This document shows, one piece after another, positions 33,129-41,126 of a stretch of DNA of 64,000 bases. The notes below the pieces were generated by a model. It was not told where the DNA came from. It saw only the letters and a list, made by a program, of their open reading frames with translations, and did not search any database. The number at the start of each line of letters is the position of its first letter. The stretch's first letter is position 1. This stretch comes from Streptomyces pacificus. Lineage in GTDB: Bacteria; Actinomycetota; Actinomycetes; Streptomycetales; Streptomycetaceae. Location: assembly GCF_011766325.1 (NCBI RefSeq), contig NZ_BLLG01000015.1, positions 1 through 64,000 of the forward strand. The letters run 5' to 3'. A program made the translations under genes and the position numbers.

Positions 33129-34748
33129 CTACGCCGGGTGCCCCAGGAACACCGGGTTGGTGAACGCCGCCAGCGGCCCGGGGAGGCCCGGCACCGGTAC
33201 GGCCGCCGGGTGCCGCACCTCCGCGCGGACGTACGCCGCGTGCGCCGCCGTCGTACGCCACTCCACCGTGCCCCTGCCCTCAGCCGGGAGCGCCGCGGTG
33301 TGCAGCACCCCCTGGTCGGTGACGATCCGGACGGTTCGCCCCGGGGCGCCGGCGACCTCCAGCCGGACCGTCACCGGGGTGCCCTGGCCGACCCGGAGCC
33401 GCTCGCCGATGCCGGCACGCCTGCCCCGGCCCCCGTACGCGGCGAACGACAGCGACACGGCGGACGACTCCGCCACGTAGGAGCGGCCCGCGCGCAGCCC
33501 GTCCAGGACCGCCTCGCGCGTCAGGTCGTCGGCGAGTACCACCGTCTGCGGGGTGCCCACCGCGTCCGGATCCCGGTGCGCGTCGCTGCTGCCCAGAGCG
33601 GGAATCCAGCGGCCGCCCGAGCGGACGGAGGCGGCCAGGGTGCTGTCCCAGTCCGCCAGGGACACCTCGTCGTCCGGGGTGTAGGGCCCGTTCCACACCT
33701 CCACCGCGTCCGCGTCGACGAAGCCGAACCTCCAGCCGCAGCCGATGCAGGTAGCGTGCGGATGGGCGGGCACGACGAGGCCCCCGGCCCGGCGGATCGC
33801 CCGGGCGTAGCGGCCGAAACGGTTGTCCCGGGCCCGGTAGCGCCAGTCGACGAACGTCCCCGGGTCGGTGCCGACCGCCACCACATGGCCGTTGCGGGTG
33901 GTGACCTCCTCGCCGAGGAGTACCAGCAGGTCGTCACCGGCGGCGTCCGCCCACGCCCCGTGCGCCGCGTGTGTGTTGTGCTCGCTGCTGTTGACGAAGT
34001 CCAGCCCGGCGGCGCGGGCGAGCGCCGCGATCTCACCGGGGGTGCGGCGCCCGTCCGAGTACCAGGAGTGCAGATGGCAGTCGCCCCGGTACCAGGCACG
34101 GCCCCGGCCCTGCGCCCGCTCCGGCGGATACACCGGCTCCGGCGTCGGCGCGGGCCTGCCGCGGACGAGCGTGACGGCCACGGTGTACGCGAGGCCCTGC
34201 GGCGCGATCGTGTACGGGCCGAGCACGATGTGCCAGGTGCCCGCCCGGACCGGCCCGGGGAGGTAGCCGGGCGTCGCCTCGTCGCCCCGGATGAAGAACT
34301 CGCCGCGCGCCCCGCCCGACCAGCCGCGGAAGCCCTCGCCGCCGAGCGCGGTGCCCCGCTCGTCGAAGATCCCGATGTCGAGGGCGTTCCCCTGCGTTCC
34401 GGCCGGGACCTGCGGCCTGCCGTAGGTGTACGACACCCGGATCTCGGCCACCCCGCGCGGCACCTCGACCGGCAGATACACGAAGTCGGGGGAGCCGGGC
34501 GGCAGGATGCCGCGCACGACCCGGGTGGTGTGCCCGTCCGCTGCGTCCGCTGCGTCCGCTGGCTCGGCGAAGCTCACACCGCCCAACGTAAGCGCGGCGG
34601 CGGCTCCCGTCACGAACAGCCGGCGCCTGCTGAGGTCCGCGTCGTCCTCGTCGCCCCTGCCGAACTCCCGCGCCCGACCGCCGCCCCCACGTCCGCCCGC
34701 CCTCTCGGAAACCCGCGCCGCAGCGCGTAGCGTGTCCCCGCCAAGCAC
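33129..34748 (-). CDS. Tat-exported PHP-domain phosphoesterase (CehA/McbA family)
   Basis: An N-terminal twin-arginine signal (SRRRLFVTGAAAALTLGGV, cleavage near EPADAADA) is followed by a beta-rich domain. The PHP catalytic domain comes next: GDCHLHSWYSDG, SSEHNTHAAHG, LLGEEVTTRNGHV, VVPAHPHATC and ALGSSDAHRDPDA hold the metal ligands. A C-terminal beta domain follows. CehA/McbA-type enzymes hydrolyse esters or phosphoesters outside the cell. The 5' end is uncertain: the GTG at 34748 is the longest option and lacks a ribosome-binding site, and about 40 residues precede the Tat motif. It is divergent from a luciferase-like gene 29 bases away. Confidence 0.8.
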   Translation of the reverse strand: MLGGDTLRAAARVSERAGGRGGGGRAREFGRGDEDDADLSRRRLFVTGAAAALTLGGVSFAEPADAADAADGHTTRVVRGILPPGSPDFVYLPVEVPRGVAEIRVSYTYGRPQVPAGTQGNALDIGIFDERGTALGGEGFRGWSGGARGEFFIRGDEATPGYLPGPVRAGTWHIVLGPYTIAPQGLAYTVAVTLVRGRPAPTPEPVYPPERAQGRGRAWYRGDCHLHSWYSDGRRTPGEIAALARAAGLDFVNSSEHNTHAAHGAWADAAGDDLLVLLGEEVTTRNGHVVAVGTDPGTFVDWRYRARDNRFGRYARAIRRAGGLVVPAHPHATCIGCGWRFGFVDADAVEVWNGPYTPDDEVSLADWDSTLAASVRSGGRWIPALGSSDAHRDPDAVGTPQTVVLADDLTREAVLDGLRAGRSYVAESSAVSLSFAAYGGRGRRAGIGERLRVGQGTPVTVRLEVAGAPGRTVRIVTDQGVLHTAALPAEGRGTVEWRTTAAHAAYVRAEVRHPAAVPVPGLPGPLAAFTNPVFLGHPA

Positions 34749-34777
34749 CCCACGGCCGACGAGGCGGAGGAGCCGCT

Positions 34778-35608
34778 GTGCGGATCTCGACCACGATCTT
34801 CCTGACGGACGAGACGATCACCCCGGTACGGCTGGCGCGGGAACTGGAGGAACGCGGCTTCGCGGGGCTCTACCTGCCCGAGCACACCCATATCCCGGCC
34901 GAGCGGACCTCCCCGTATCCGGCGGGCGGCGACCTGCCGCCCGAGTACGGCCGCACGCTCGACCCGTTCGCCGCCCTCGCGCAGGCCGCGGCGGTCACCA
35001 CCGTCCTCGGTCTCGGCACCGGCATCACGCTGGTCGCCCAGCACGACCCCATCGCCCTCGCCAAGCAGATCGCCACCCTCGACCACCTCAGCGGCGGCCG
35101 GTTCACCCTCGGCGTCGGCTTCGGCTGGAACAGGGAGGAGGCGGCGGACCACGGCGTGCAGTGGTCGACCCGGCGCGACCTCGTCCGCGACCGCATGCAT
35201 CTGATGCGCGCCCTGTGGGCCGCCGAACCCACCGCGTACGACGGTGACTTCGGATCCGTCCGCGCCTCCTACGCCCACCCGAAGCCGGCGAGCGGCCCCG
35301 CGCCCCGCACCCTCGTCGGCGGCGCGGCCGGCCCGCGGCTGTTCTCCCACATCGCCGACTATGCCGACGGCTGGCTGCCGATCGGCGGCCGGGGCCTCAC
35401 CGAGTCCGTCCCCGTCCTGCGTGCCACCTGGCAGCGGGCGGGCCGCGACCCGGGCGCCCTCCGGATCGTCCCGTATGCCGTCCTCCCCTCGGAGGGCAAG
35501 CTCGCCCGCTACGCCGAACTGGGCTGCGAGGAGGCCGTCCTCCAACTCCCGTCGGCGGGGGAGGAGGAGGTGCTGCGGGTGCTCGACGAGTACGGGAAGT
35601 ACCTGTGA
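34778..35608 (+). CDS. Luciferase-like (LLM class) F420-dependent oxidoreductase
   Basis: A 276-residue LLM-class protein: FAGLYLPEHTHIPAERTSPY, TTVLGLGTGITLVAQHDPIA, TLDHLSGGRFTLGVGFGWNR and HIADYADGWLPIGG. The length and GFGWN motif fit F420-dependent members. The start GTG at 34778 is preceded by GGAGG. Little can be said of the substrate. It is very close to the divergent PHP gene, so the promoters overlap. Confidence 0.85.
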   Translation: MRISTTIFLTDETITPVRLARELEERGFAGLYLPEHTHIPAERTSPYPAGGDLPPEYGRTLDPFAALAQAAAVTTVLGLGTGITLVAQHDPIALAKQIATLDHLSGGRFTLGVGFGWNREEAADHGVQWSTRRDLVRDRMHLMRALWAAEPTAYDGDFGSVRASYAHPKPASGPAPRTLVGGAAGPRLFSHIADYADGWLPIGGRGLTESVPVLRATWQRAGRDPGALRIVPYAVLPSEGKLARYAELGCEEAVLQLPSAGEEEVLRVLDEYGKYL

Positions 35609-35741
35609 CCCGTGCGCCCCACCCGGCGCCGGCAAAGCGATCAGGCCGGGGAACCGAGCCGCTCGGCCCCTCGGATGCGGCCGCGCGGCGCACCGCTGCC
35701 CCGTCCTCGGAAGCGGGCGGGGCCGCTCCCGGCCCGGCGGG

Positions 35742-36377
35742 TCACGCTGTCGGGCGCCAGTCGGCCTCGGGCCACCCGTGCTCCACGAACCCGGTGGGAA
35801 CCTGCGCACAGGGGGCGTAGACGCTGACGAACAGCGTCGTCGTCGATTCGTTCCACCGCACGTCGACCTGGTAGCCGTCGGCCGGGTCCTCGAATCGAAA
35901 GCCCAGCTGGCGGTAGCCCGTGACGGCACGGTCGCCTTCGTGGGTGAGCCTCCACCCCTGCCGGACCAGTTGCCCGCGTACGCGCTGCTGCGCCTCGCGG
36001 GCGGTGGCTTCGGGGACGTCGGGCACGCTCCAGTCGAGCCCGAAGCTCCGGACGTCGCTCCGTGCCTCGTCGATATGGGCGATGCCCCTCAGCCCGCGGG
36101 AGTAGCAGGCGCCGGTGACGACTCTGCCCGGGCCCGCGGCGTGCTTCTCCTGCAGGGCGAAGCCGTCGTACACCTCGTCGGAGCGAGCCGTGAGCCGTTG
36201 CGCGACCGCGTCGGGGTCGGCCGAGGGATACGGTGCACCGTTCCCTGCGGCATTCCATGCGAAGTTCCCCGCCACCGCGGCGACGGCCAGCAGGATCACC
36301 ACCGCCGCGATCCCCGTGACGGCGGACGGGACGGACTTTTCGGAGGCCACGGCTCTACCTGGTCGGCTCTGGAACAT
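35742..36377 (-). CDS. Membrane-anchored protein of unknown function
   Basis: A 211-residue protein with a single N-terminal hydrophobic helix (TGIAAVVILLAVAAVAGNFA) and an extracellular part of mixed alpha/beta sequence. That part includes VVTGACYSRG and VSVYAPCAQVP, two Cys that may pair. I do not recognise the family. The chosen ATG at 36377 gives a short cytoplasmic N-terminus, but no good ribosome-binding site precedes it, and an ATG at 36413 is an alternative. Confidence 0.55.
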   Translation of the reverse strand: MFQSRPGRAVASEKSVPSAVTGIAAVVILLAVAAVAGNFAWNAAGNGAPYPSADPDAVAQRLTARSDEVYDGFALQEKHAAGPGRVVTGACYSRGLRGIAHIDEARSDVRSFGLDWSVPDVPEATAREAQQRVRGQLVRQGWRLTHEGDRAVTGYRQLGFRFEDPADGYQVDVRWNESTTTLFVSVYAPCAQVPTGFVEHGWPEADWRPTA

Positions 36378-36597
36378 GCTGGTGACCGTAGGCGCCGGTA
36401 GGGCGCGCCGCATGAGTAGCCGTACCTGGATCGATCCGTGCGAGAAGGTGCGAGGGGGCGAGCATCCACTTCCTCGCCGACGTGTCGTGTCGAGCATCCG
36501 ATCGATCCGCGCTGCGACGTCGCCAATCCGTCTTGGCTACCCCTCGCCACTAGCGCCGGAAGGCGACAGGCAAGCGCGCGTGCGGCCTCATGACGAC

Positions 36598-36623
36598 GCC
36601 CCCCGCCGTCCGGTGGCGGGGGC
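36598..36623. terminator. Hairpin downstream of the DUF397 remnant
   Basis: A GC stem of nearly complementary arms (GCCCCCCGCC / GGCGGGGGC) with a short loop. It lies 25 bases beyond the stop codon of the minus-strand DUF397 remnant, so it is probably the old terminator of that gene. Confidence 0.6.
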
Positions 36624-36647
36624 CGGTCAATCAGAGGCGGGGCAAGG

Positions 36648-36749
36648 TCACACGATGCGGAAACCGTCGTGTTGGACGGCAGCAATGAACGACGACCAGG
36701 CCGACGACTCGAAGGCAAGCGCCGGGCCCCGGGCTCGCGGCGGCGGCAC
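36648..36749 (-). pseudogene. Remnant of a DUF397 gene (C-terminal part only)
   Basis: The minus strand codes RGPALAFESSAWSSFIAAVQ followed by HDGFRIV and a stop. This is the usual end of DUF397 proteins (GPALxF...W..F...V...F). The N-terminal part (the WxxSSYS...GNCVEVA-type region) is absent; the sequence upstream in this frame meets a stop at once. DUF397 genes normally follow an XRE-type regulator in Streptomyces; none is present here. Confidence 0.7.
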
Positions 36750-37012
36750 TTGAGGAGTTCACCGGACCCGTCGCCGGAGACCAACCGCGCCACGAACTCG
36801 TCGTCACCCACAACTTCCTGGTCGGCTGGCTCGTCCGGGCCGCCCTCGAAGCGCCGAAGTGGCGGTGGCTGGGCATCAACCACGCCAACGCGGCCCTGAC
36901 CGTCATCCGCTACGCACCCGGCCGCCCCCCGGGGGTTCTGCTCTTCAACGACACCGGCCACCTCCCCGCCGAACTCCGCTGGACCGGCTTCCCGCCGGAG
37001 CTCCGCGTCTGA
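36749..37012 (+). pseudogene. Remnant of a histidine phosphatase-family gene (3' part only)
   Basis: The plus strand codes LEEFTGPVAGDQPRHELVVT followed by HNFLVGWLVRAAL, INHANAALTVIRYAPGRPPG and FNDTGHLPAELR, the C-terminal half of a phosphoglycerate mutase-like phosphatase including the second catalytic His (VVTHNF). The first half with the RHG motif is missing. An in-frame stop lies about 65 bases upstream, with no usable start codon in between. It abuts the DUF397 remnant, so two broken genes meet at about 36749. Confidence 0.75.
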
Positions 37013-37121
37013 CGCCCGCAGACGAGACCGGCGGAGCGCCGCCCCTGCCCGCCGACGGCGGGCAGGTGGTGGCCAGGACCCCCGGTGCCGGGAGTCCTGG
37101 CGCGGTATCCCGGTGCTCCGG

Positions 37122-37931
37122 TCAGGCGCGCGGTCCCCCGAGGCCGAAGAAGTCCAGGTACAGCTCGAGTTGGTGCGCCAGCATCGCGGCGCCGTAGTGC
37201 ACCAGGAGGCCGTGCCTCTCCGCTGTGCGCAGCAGTGCGGTGCGCCGGGGCTTCATGACGATGTCGACCACCACCGTGCTGCGGGGAAGGAGCGCGGGAT
37301 CGAAGGGCAGCGGATCCTCGGGGCGCATGCCCAGGGGAGTGGCGTTCACCGCCAGATCCGCCGCCACGGGGCCTGCGGCACGGTGCAGGCGGCCCCGGAA
37401 ATGCGGTGAGAGCCGTTCGGTGAGCGTGTGCGCCCGGTGCCCGTCGAGGTCGGTGATCGTGAGTTCGGCACCGGCCGACAGCAGGGAGACGGCGATGGCG
37501 CTCCCCGCCCCGCCCGCGCCGACGAGCCAGACGTGCCTGCCCGCCGGTTCGTGTCCGGCCGCGCGCAACCCCCGCACGAAGCCCTCGCCATCGAAGTTGC
37601 CGGCCTCCCACCGGCCGTCCGGGGCACGGCGCATCGCGTTCGCGCCGTTGCTGAGCGCCGCCGCGGGAGCCACCACGTCGGCCAGGTCCAGGGCGGCTCT
37701 CTTGTGCGGCACGGTGACAAGGAGCCCGTCGACGTTTCCGGTGCTCTGCAGCCCCCGGACCACGGTGGCGAGTCGTGCTGGTGTGGCGTGCGCCGGCACC
37801 AGTACGGCGTCGATGCCGTGCCGGGCGAACAGCGCGTTCATCATCGAGGGTGCCTGCACCTGCTCGACCGGATCGCCGATCACGGCGAACAACCTGGTAC
37901 TTCCGGTGATGAGCCGCTGTTCCGATGTCAT
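37122..37931 (-). CDS. Shikimate dehydrogenase (AroE)-like oxidoreductase with altered substrate site
   Basis: A 269-residue AroE-family protein: LLVTVPHKRAAL (catalytic Lys), GNFDGEGFVRG (catalytic Asp), NAD(P)-binding VWLVGAGGAGSAIAVSLLSA, and NATPLGMRPEDPLP. The N-terminal substrate motif, normally HSxSP with two Ser that hold the shikimate carboxylate, reads GDPVEQVQAPSMMN, so both Ser are missing. The true substrate is therefore probably not shikimate; a quinate-, aminoshikimate- or cyclitol-like compound is possible. A dehydroquinate-synthase-like gene lies 1 kb away. GGAGGG lies 6 bases before the ATG. Confidence 0.82.
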   Translation of the reverse strand: MTSEQRLITGSTRLFAVIGDPVEQVQAPSMMNALFARHGIDAVLVPAHATPARLATVVRGLQSTGNVDGLLVTVPHKRAALDLADVVAPAAALSNGANAMRRAPDGRWEAGNFDGEGFVRGLRAAGHEPAGRHVWLVGAGGAGSAIAVSLLSAGAELTITDLDGHRAHTLTERLSPHFRGRLHRAAGPVAADLAVNATPLGMRPEDPLPFDPALLPRSTVVVDIVMKPRRTALLRTAERHGLLVHYGAAMLAHQLELYLDFFGLGGPRA

Positions 37932-38109
37932 ACCGAACCCTCCGACATCCTTGGCCAGGCCCCGGTGCGTCCCGAATCCCGGGAACCCTAACCGTGAGCC
38001 GCCAGGGGATCAACGGGGCCCGGTGCCCGGGCGCGCGGGGCCCCGTGCCCGGGCATACTGAACGGCGGCGGAGGTCCGACTGGCCGAGGAGGCCGAGGAG
38101 GCGGAGCGG

Positions 38110-38862
38110 GTGGGTGTCTCTGACGTGCCGCGGCGCGGCGCGGGGCAGGGCCGGCGGTTCCCTGACGCCCGGATGCTGGAGGTGAGGGTCGCCGCGGTGC
38201 GCGACGTCACCCCGGGTATGCGGGAGCTGGTCCTCACGGGGCCCGCGCTCGCGGTCCTGCGCGGCAGACCGGGCGCGCACCTGCCGCTTGAGGTGCCGGA
38301 CGGGGACGGAGCGCCGCGTCTGCGCACGTACTCGGTGTGGACGCACAGTCCGTCGCGCGCCACCCTGGCGCTGCGGATCGCGCTGCACCGGCCGGGGGGT
38401 CCGGGCAGCCGGTGGGCGGGGTCCGCGGTGATGGGGGATCGGACCCGGGTGGGTGTGCCGCGCAATCGGATCACGCTGGAGCCCCGGGCTCGCTACCACG
38501 TCTTCATCGGCGAGGAGACCGGCGCCGTGCCGCTGCTGGCCATGCTGGCCGCGCTGCCCGCAGAGGCGGCGGTCTGCGGCGTGCTGGAGACGGCCGGGCC
38601 GGACGGTGAGTTCTCAGCTCCGCACGGTCCGCACCGCCTTCCCTGGGTGCACCGGGGCCGCGCCTCCCCCGTGGGGTCGAGGGTGCTGCTGGCGGCCGTG
38701 CGGCGGTTGCAGTTGCCGCCCGAGCCGGGCATCGCCTATGTCGCGGGTGAGGCGGCGACCTGCCGGGCCGTGGTGCGCCATCTGTGCGGTGAGCGGGCCT
38801 GGCCGCGCTACGCGGTGAAGACCCAGGTCCACTGGGCCGCGGGCCGGACCGGCATCCTGTGA
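38110..38862 (+). CDS. Siderophore-interacting protein-like FAD reductase (SIP/ViuB type)
   Basis: A 250-residue protein with the SIP layout: an N-terminal FAD-binding barrel (VTPGMRELVLTG, then RLRTYSVWTHS as the R-x-Y-S FAD motif, and HRPGGPGSRWA) and a C-terminal NAD(P)H-like domain (IGEETGAVPLLAMLAALP, YVAGEAATCRAVVRHL). SIPs reduce ferric siderophores in the cytoplasm. No siderophore biosynthesis or uptake gene is next to it, so the partner is unknown. The GTG at 38110 is one of several closely spaced possible starts. Confidence 0.75.
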   Translation: MGVSDVPRRGAGQGRRFPDARMLEVRVAAVRDVTPGMRELVLTGPALAVLRGRPGAHLPLEVPDGDGAPRLRTYSVWTHSPSRATLALRIALHRPGGPGSRWAGSAVMGDRTRVGVPRNRITLEPRARYHVFIGEETGAVPLLAMLAALPAEAAVCGVLETAGPDGEFSAPHGPHRLPWVHRGRASPVGSRVLLAAVRRLQLPPEPGIAYVAGEAATCRAVVRHLCGERAWPRYAVKTQVHWAAGRTGIL

Positions 38863-38914
38863 GCAGGGTCGGCGGTGCCTGGAGGCGCTCTCGCGCGGGG
38901 CGGACGGCGCGCGC

Positions 38915-38920
38915 TATAAA
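38915..38920 (+). promoter_or_regulatory. -10 element of a probable leaderless promoter
   Basis: TATAAA lies 6 bases before the ATG of the dehydroquinate-synthase-like gene, in otherwise very GC-rich DNA. There is no ribosome-binding site, so transcription probably begins at or next to the start codon. The -35 is not clear. Confidence 0.5.
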
Positions 38921-38926
38921 GAGCAC

Positions 38927-39973
38927 ATGACGCGTACACGGCATGCAGCTGAGGTGCGGCGCATCGACGTGTCACTGGGGGCGCGCTCCTACGCCGTGCA
39001 TATCGGCCCCGGAGCCCGCACCCTGCTGGCCGGGATCGTCCGGGACCTCGGGGCGCGCCGGGCCGCCGTCGTCACCGCCCCGCCTCCCGTCGAGGCGCCC
39101 GATCCGGGCGTTCCGGCCCTGCGGCTGCCGCTGCCCGACGGCGAGGAGAACAAGACACCGGCCGCGGTGGAGCGGCTGTGCGGCGCGTTCGCCGACTTCG
39201 GGCTCACCCGCACCGATGTCGTGGTCTCCTGCGGCGGCGGGACCACCACCGACACGGTGGGCCTCGCGGCCGCCCTGTACCACCGAGGCGTTCCCGTGAT
39301 CCATATGCCCACCACCCTGCTCGCCCAGGTCGACGCGAGCGTCGGCGGCAAGACGGCGGTGAACCTCGCCCAGGGCAAGAACCTCGTCGGCGCCTACTGG
39401 CAACCCGCCGCGGTGCTCTGTGACACCGGCTATCTGCGGACCCTGCCGGAGCGCGAGTGGCGCAACGGCTACGGCGAGATCGCCCGCTGCCACTTCATCG
39501 GCGCCGGCGAACTGCGCGGGCTGCCGGTCGCCGAGCAGATCGCCGCGAGCGTACGGCTGAAGGCCTCCGTGGTGGCCGCGGACGAACGCGACGAGGGCCT
39601 GCGGCACACGCTCAACTACGGCCACACACTGGGCCATGCCCTGGAACGCGCCACCGGCTACGCGTTGCGGCACGGTGAGTGCGTGGCGATCGGTACCGTG
39701 TTCGCGGGACGCCTCGCCGGTACCCTCGGGCGGATCGGGCCCGACCGGGTCGCGGAGCACGAGGAGGTCGTACGCTCCTACGGGCTGCCCGGCGCGCTGC
39801 CTGCCGATGTCGACGACGCGGCCCTGATCCCGCTGATGCGGCTCGACAAGAAGGCGACGCGCGGCCTGGGGTTCGTGCTCGACGGGCCGGGCGGTGCGGA
39901 ACTGGTGCAGGACGTACCGGAGGCCGAGGTGGCCCGCACACTCGCCGGCATGCCCCGAACCGGGCGGCTGTAG
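38927..39973 (+). CDS. 3-Dehydroquinate synthase-like sugar phosphate cyclase
   Basis: A 348-residue protein of the DHQS superfamily: LPDGEENKTPAAVERL, CGGGTTTDTVGLAAALYHRG, MPTTLLAQVDASVGGKTAVN, GKNLVGAYWQP and metal ligands in LNYGHTLGHALE and RHGECVAIG. Most active-site residues of AroB are kept. In the element that AroB writes AEVIKYG, this protein reads GEIARCHFIG, so the Lys is replaced by Arg. That points to a specialised cyclase, for example an aminodehydroquinate or other cyclitol-type enzyme, rather than housekeeping AroB. The start has a TATAAA 6 bases upstream (leaderless). An aldo-keto reductase gene follows on the same strand. Confidence 0.82.
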   Translation: MTRTRHAAEVRRIDVSLGARSYAVHIGPGARTLLAGIVRDLGARRAAVVTAPPPVEAPDPGVPALRLPLPDGEENKTPAAVERLCGAFADFGLTRTDVVVSCGGGTTTDTVGLAAALYHRGVPVIHMPTTLLAQVDASVGGKTAVNLAQGKNLVGAYWQPAAVLCDTGYLRTLPEREWRNGYGEIARCHFIGAGELRGLPVAEQIAASVRLKASVVAADERDEGLRHTLNYGHTLGHALERATGYALRHGECVAIGTVFAGRLAGTLGRIGPDRVAEHEEVVRSYGLPGALPADVDDAALIPLMRLDKKATRGLGFVLDGPGGAELVQDVPEAEVARTLAGMPRTGRL

Positions 39974-40020
39974 CGAGCAGGACCTGATCAGCAGTCGGGA
40001 CGACCGGAGGCGAAGGACGC

Positions 40021-41070
40021 ATGGAGCGACGCATCCTCGGTGGAACCGGGATGTCGGTGAGCGAACTGGCCCTGGGCACCATGATGTTCGGTTCCTGGGG
40101 CAGCCCCGACCGGCGGGCGGCGCACACGGTCATCGGCATGGCCCTCGATGCCGGGATCAACCTGGTCGACACCGCCGACATCTACGGTGAGGGCGGCACC
40201 GAGGAGATCGTCGGAGAAGCGCTCAGGGGCCGGCGCGACGACGTGGTGCTCGCCACCAAGTTCCACGGCCCCATGGGCCGGGACCCGAACCACCGGGGAA
40301 ACTCCCGCCGTTGGATCATGCGGGCCGTCGAGGACAGCCTGCGCCGGCTCGGCACCGACCGCATCGACCTCTACCAGGTCCACGGAGTGGATCCCGACAC
40401 CGACATCGACGAGACGCTCTCCGCGCTGTCGGACCTGGTGCGGGCGGGCAAGGTCCGGGCGATCGGCACCTCCAACTTCCCCGCCGACCAGCTGGTCGAG
40501 GCCCGCTGGACCGCCGAGCGCCGTGGACACGTGCACTTCCGCTCCGAGCAGCCCGCGTACTCCCTCCTCAGCCGGAGTGTGGAGATGCACGTGCTGCCGA
40601 CCGCGCAGCGGCACGGCATGGGCGTCCTCGCCTGGGGTCCGCTGAGCGCGGGCTGGCTCTCCGCGCGCGACGCCACGCCGGGGAAGGGCCGTACGGTCCT
40701 GGAACCGCAGCGGTTCGACCTCACCGTGCCGGCGAACGCGGCCAAGGCGCGGGCGGTGAGCCGGCTGCGGGAACTTGCGGCCGAGGCCGGGATGCCGCTC
40801 ACCCATCTCGCCCTGGGCTTCGTCCAGGCGCACCCGGCCGTGACCTCAGTGATCATCGGGCCCCGGACCGCGGACCAGCTCACCGACCTGCTGGCCGGTG
40901 CCGGGAGAGTCCTGGACGACGGGATCCTCGACCGGATCGACGGGATCGTGCCGCCCGGCAGCGACCTCAACCCCGCCGACAACCACGCCGTCCGCCGGCT
41001 GCTCGCCGACCCGGCGCGCCGCCGGCGGCCGGGGCCGGTCCGGGGCGCACGGGGGACGGCCCGCCGCTGA
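40021..41070 (+). CDS. Aldo/keto reductase
   Basis: A 349-residue AKR of the large-subunit type: LGTMMFGSWGSP, the catalytic tetrad in LVDTADIYGEGG (Asp, Tyr), LATKFHG (Lys) and LYQVHGVDPD (His), then GTSNFPADQLVEA and NADPH-binding IIGPRTADQL. It should reduce a carbonyl with NADPH. GAAGGA lies 4 bases before the ATG, 47 bases after the cyclase gene, so both may share a transcript. The C-terminus is Arg/Pro-rich. Confidence 0.88.
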   Translation: MERRILGGTGMSVSELALGTMMFGSWGSPDRRAAHTVIGMALDAGINLVDTADIYGEGGTEEIVGEALRGRRDDVVLATKFHGPMGRDPNHRGNSRRWIMRAVEDSLRRLGTDRIDLYQVHGVDPDTDIDETLSALSDLVRAGKVRAIGTSNFPADQLVEARWTAERRGHVHFRSEQPAYSLLSRSVEMHVLPTAQRHGMGVLAWGPLSAGWLSARDATPGKGRTVLEPQRFDLTVPANAAKARAVSRLRELAAEAGMPLTHLALGFVQAHPAVTSVIIGPRTADQLTDLLAGAGRVLDDGILDRIDGIVPPGSDLNPADNHAVRRLLADPARRRRPGPVRGARGTARR

Positions 41071-41077
41071 ACGGGCA

Positions 41078-41111
41078 AGCCCCGCAGGGTCGCGGGGACG
41101 GGCGCGGGGCT
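41078..41111. terminator. Hairpin between convergent aldo-keto reductase and methyltransferase genes
   Basis: Exact 8-base arms AGCCCCGC (41078-41085) and GCGGGGCT (41104-41111) around an 18-base loop, in the 56-base gap between the two stop codons. Confidence 0.6.
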
Positions 41112-41126
41112 CCCCCACCCGGGCGC

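Noticed and set aside
34033..34821. Minus-strand frame starting upstream of the PHP gene
   Set aside because: A shadow frame; the conserved PHP and Tat motifs are in the other frame.
36910..38499. Long minus-strand frame across the AroE-like region
   Set aside because: It is out of frame with the conserved AroE-like protein and has no domain of its own.
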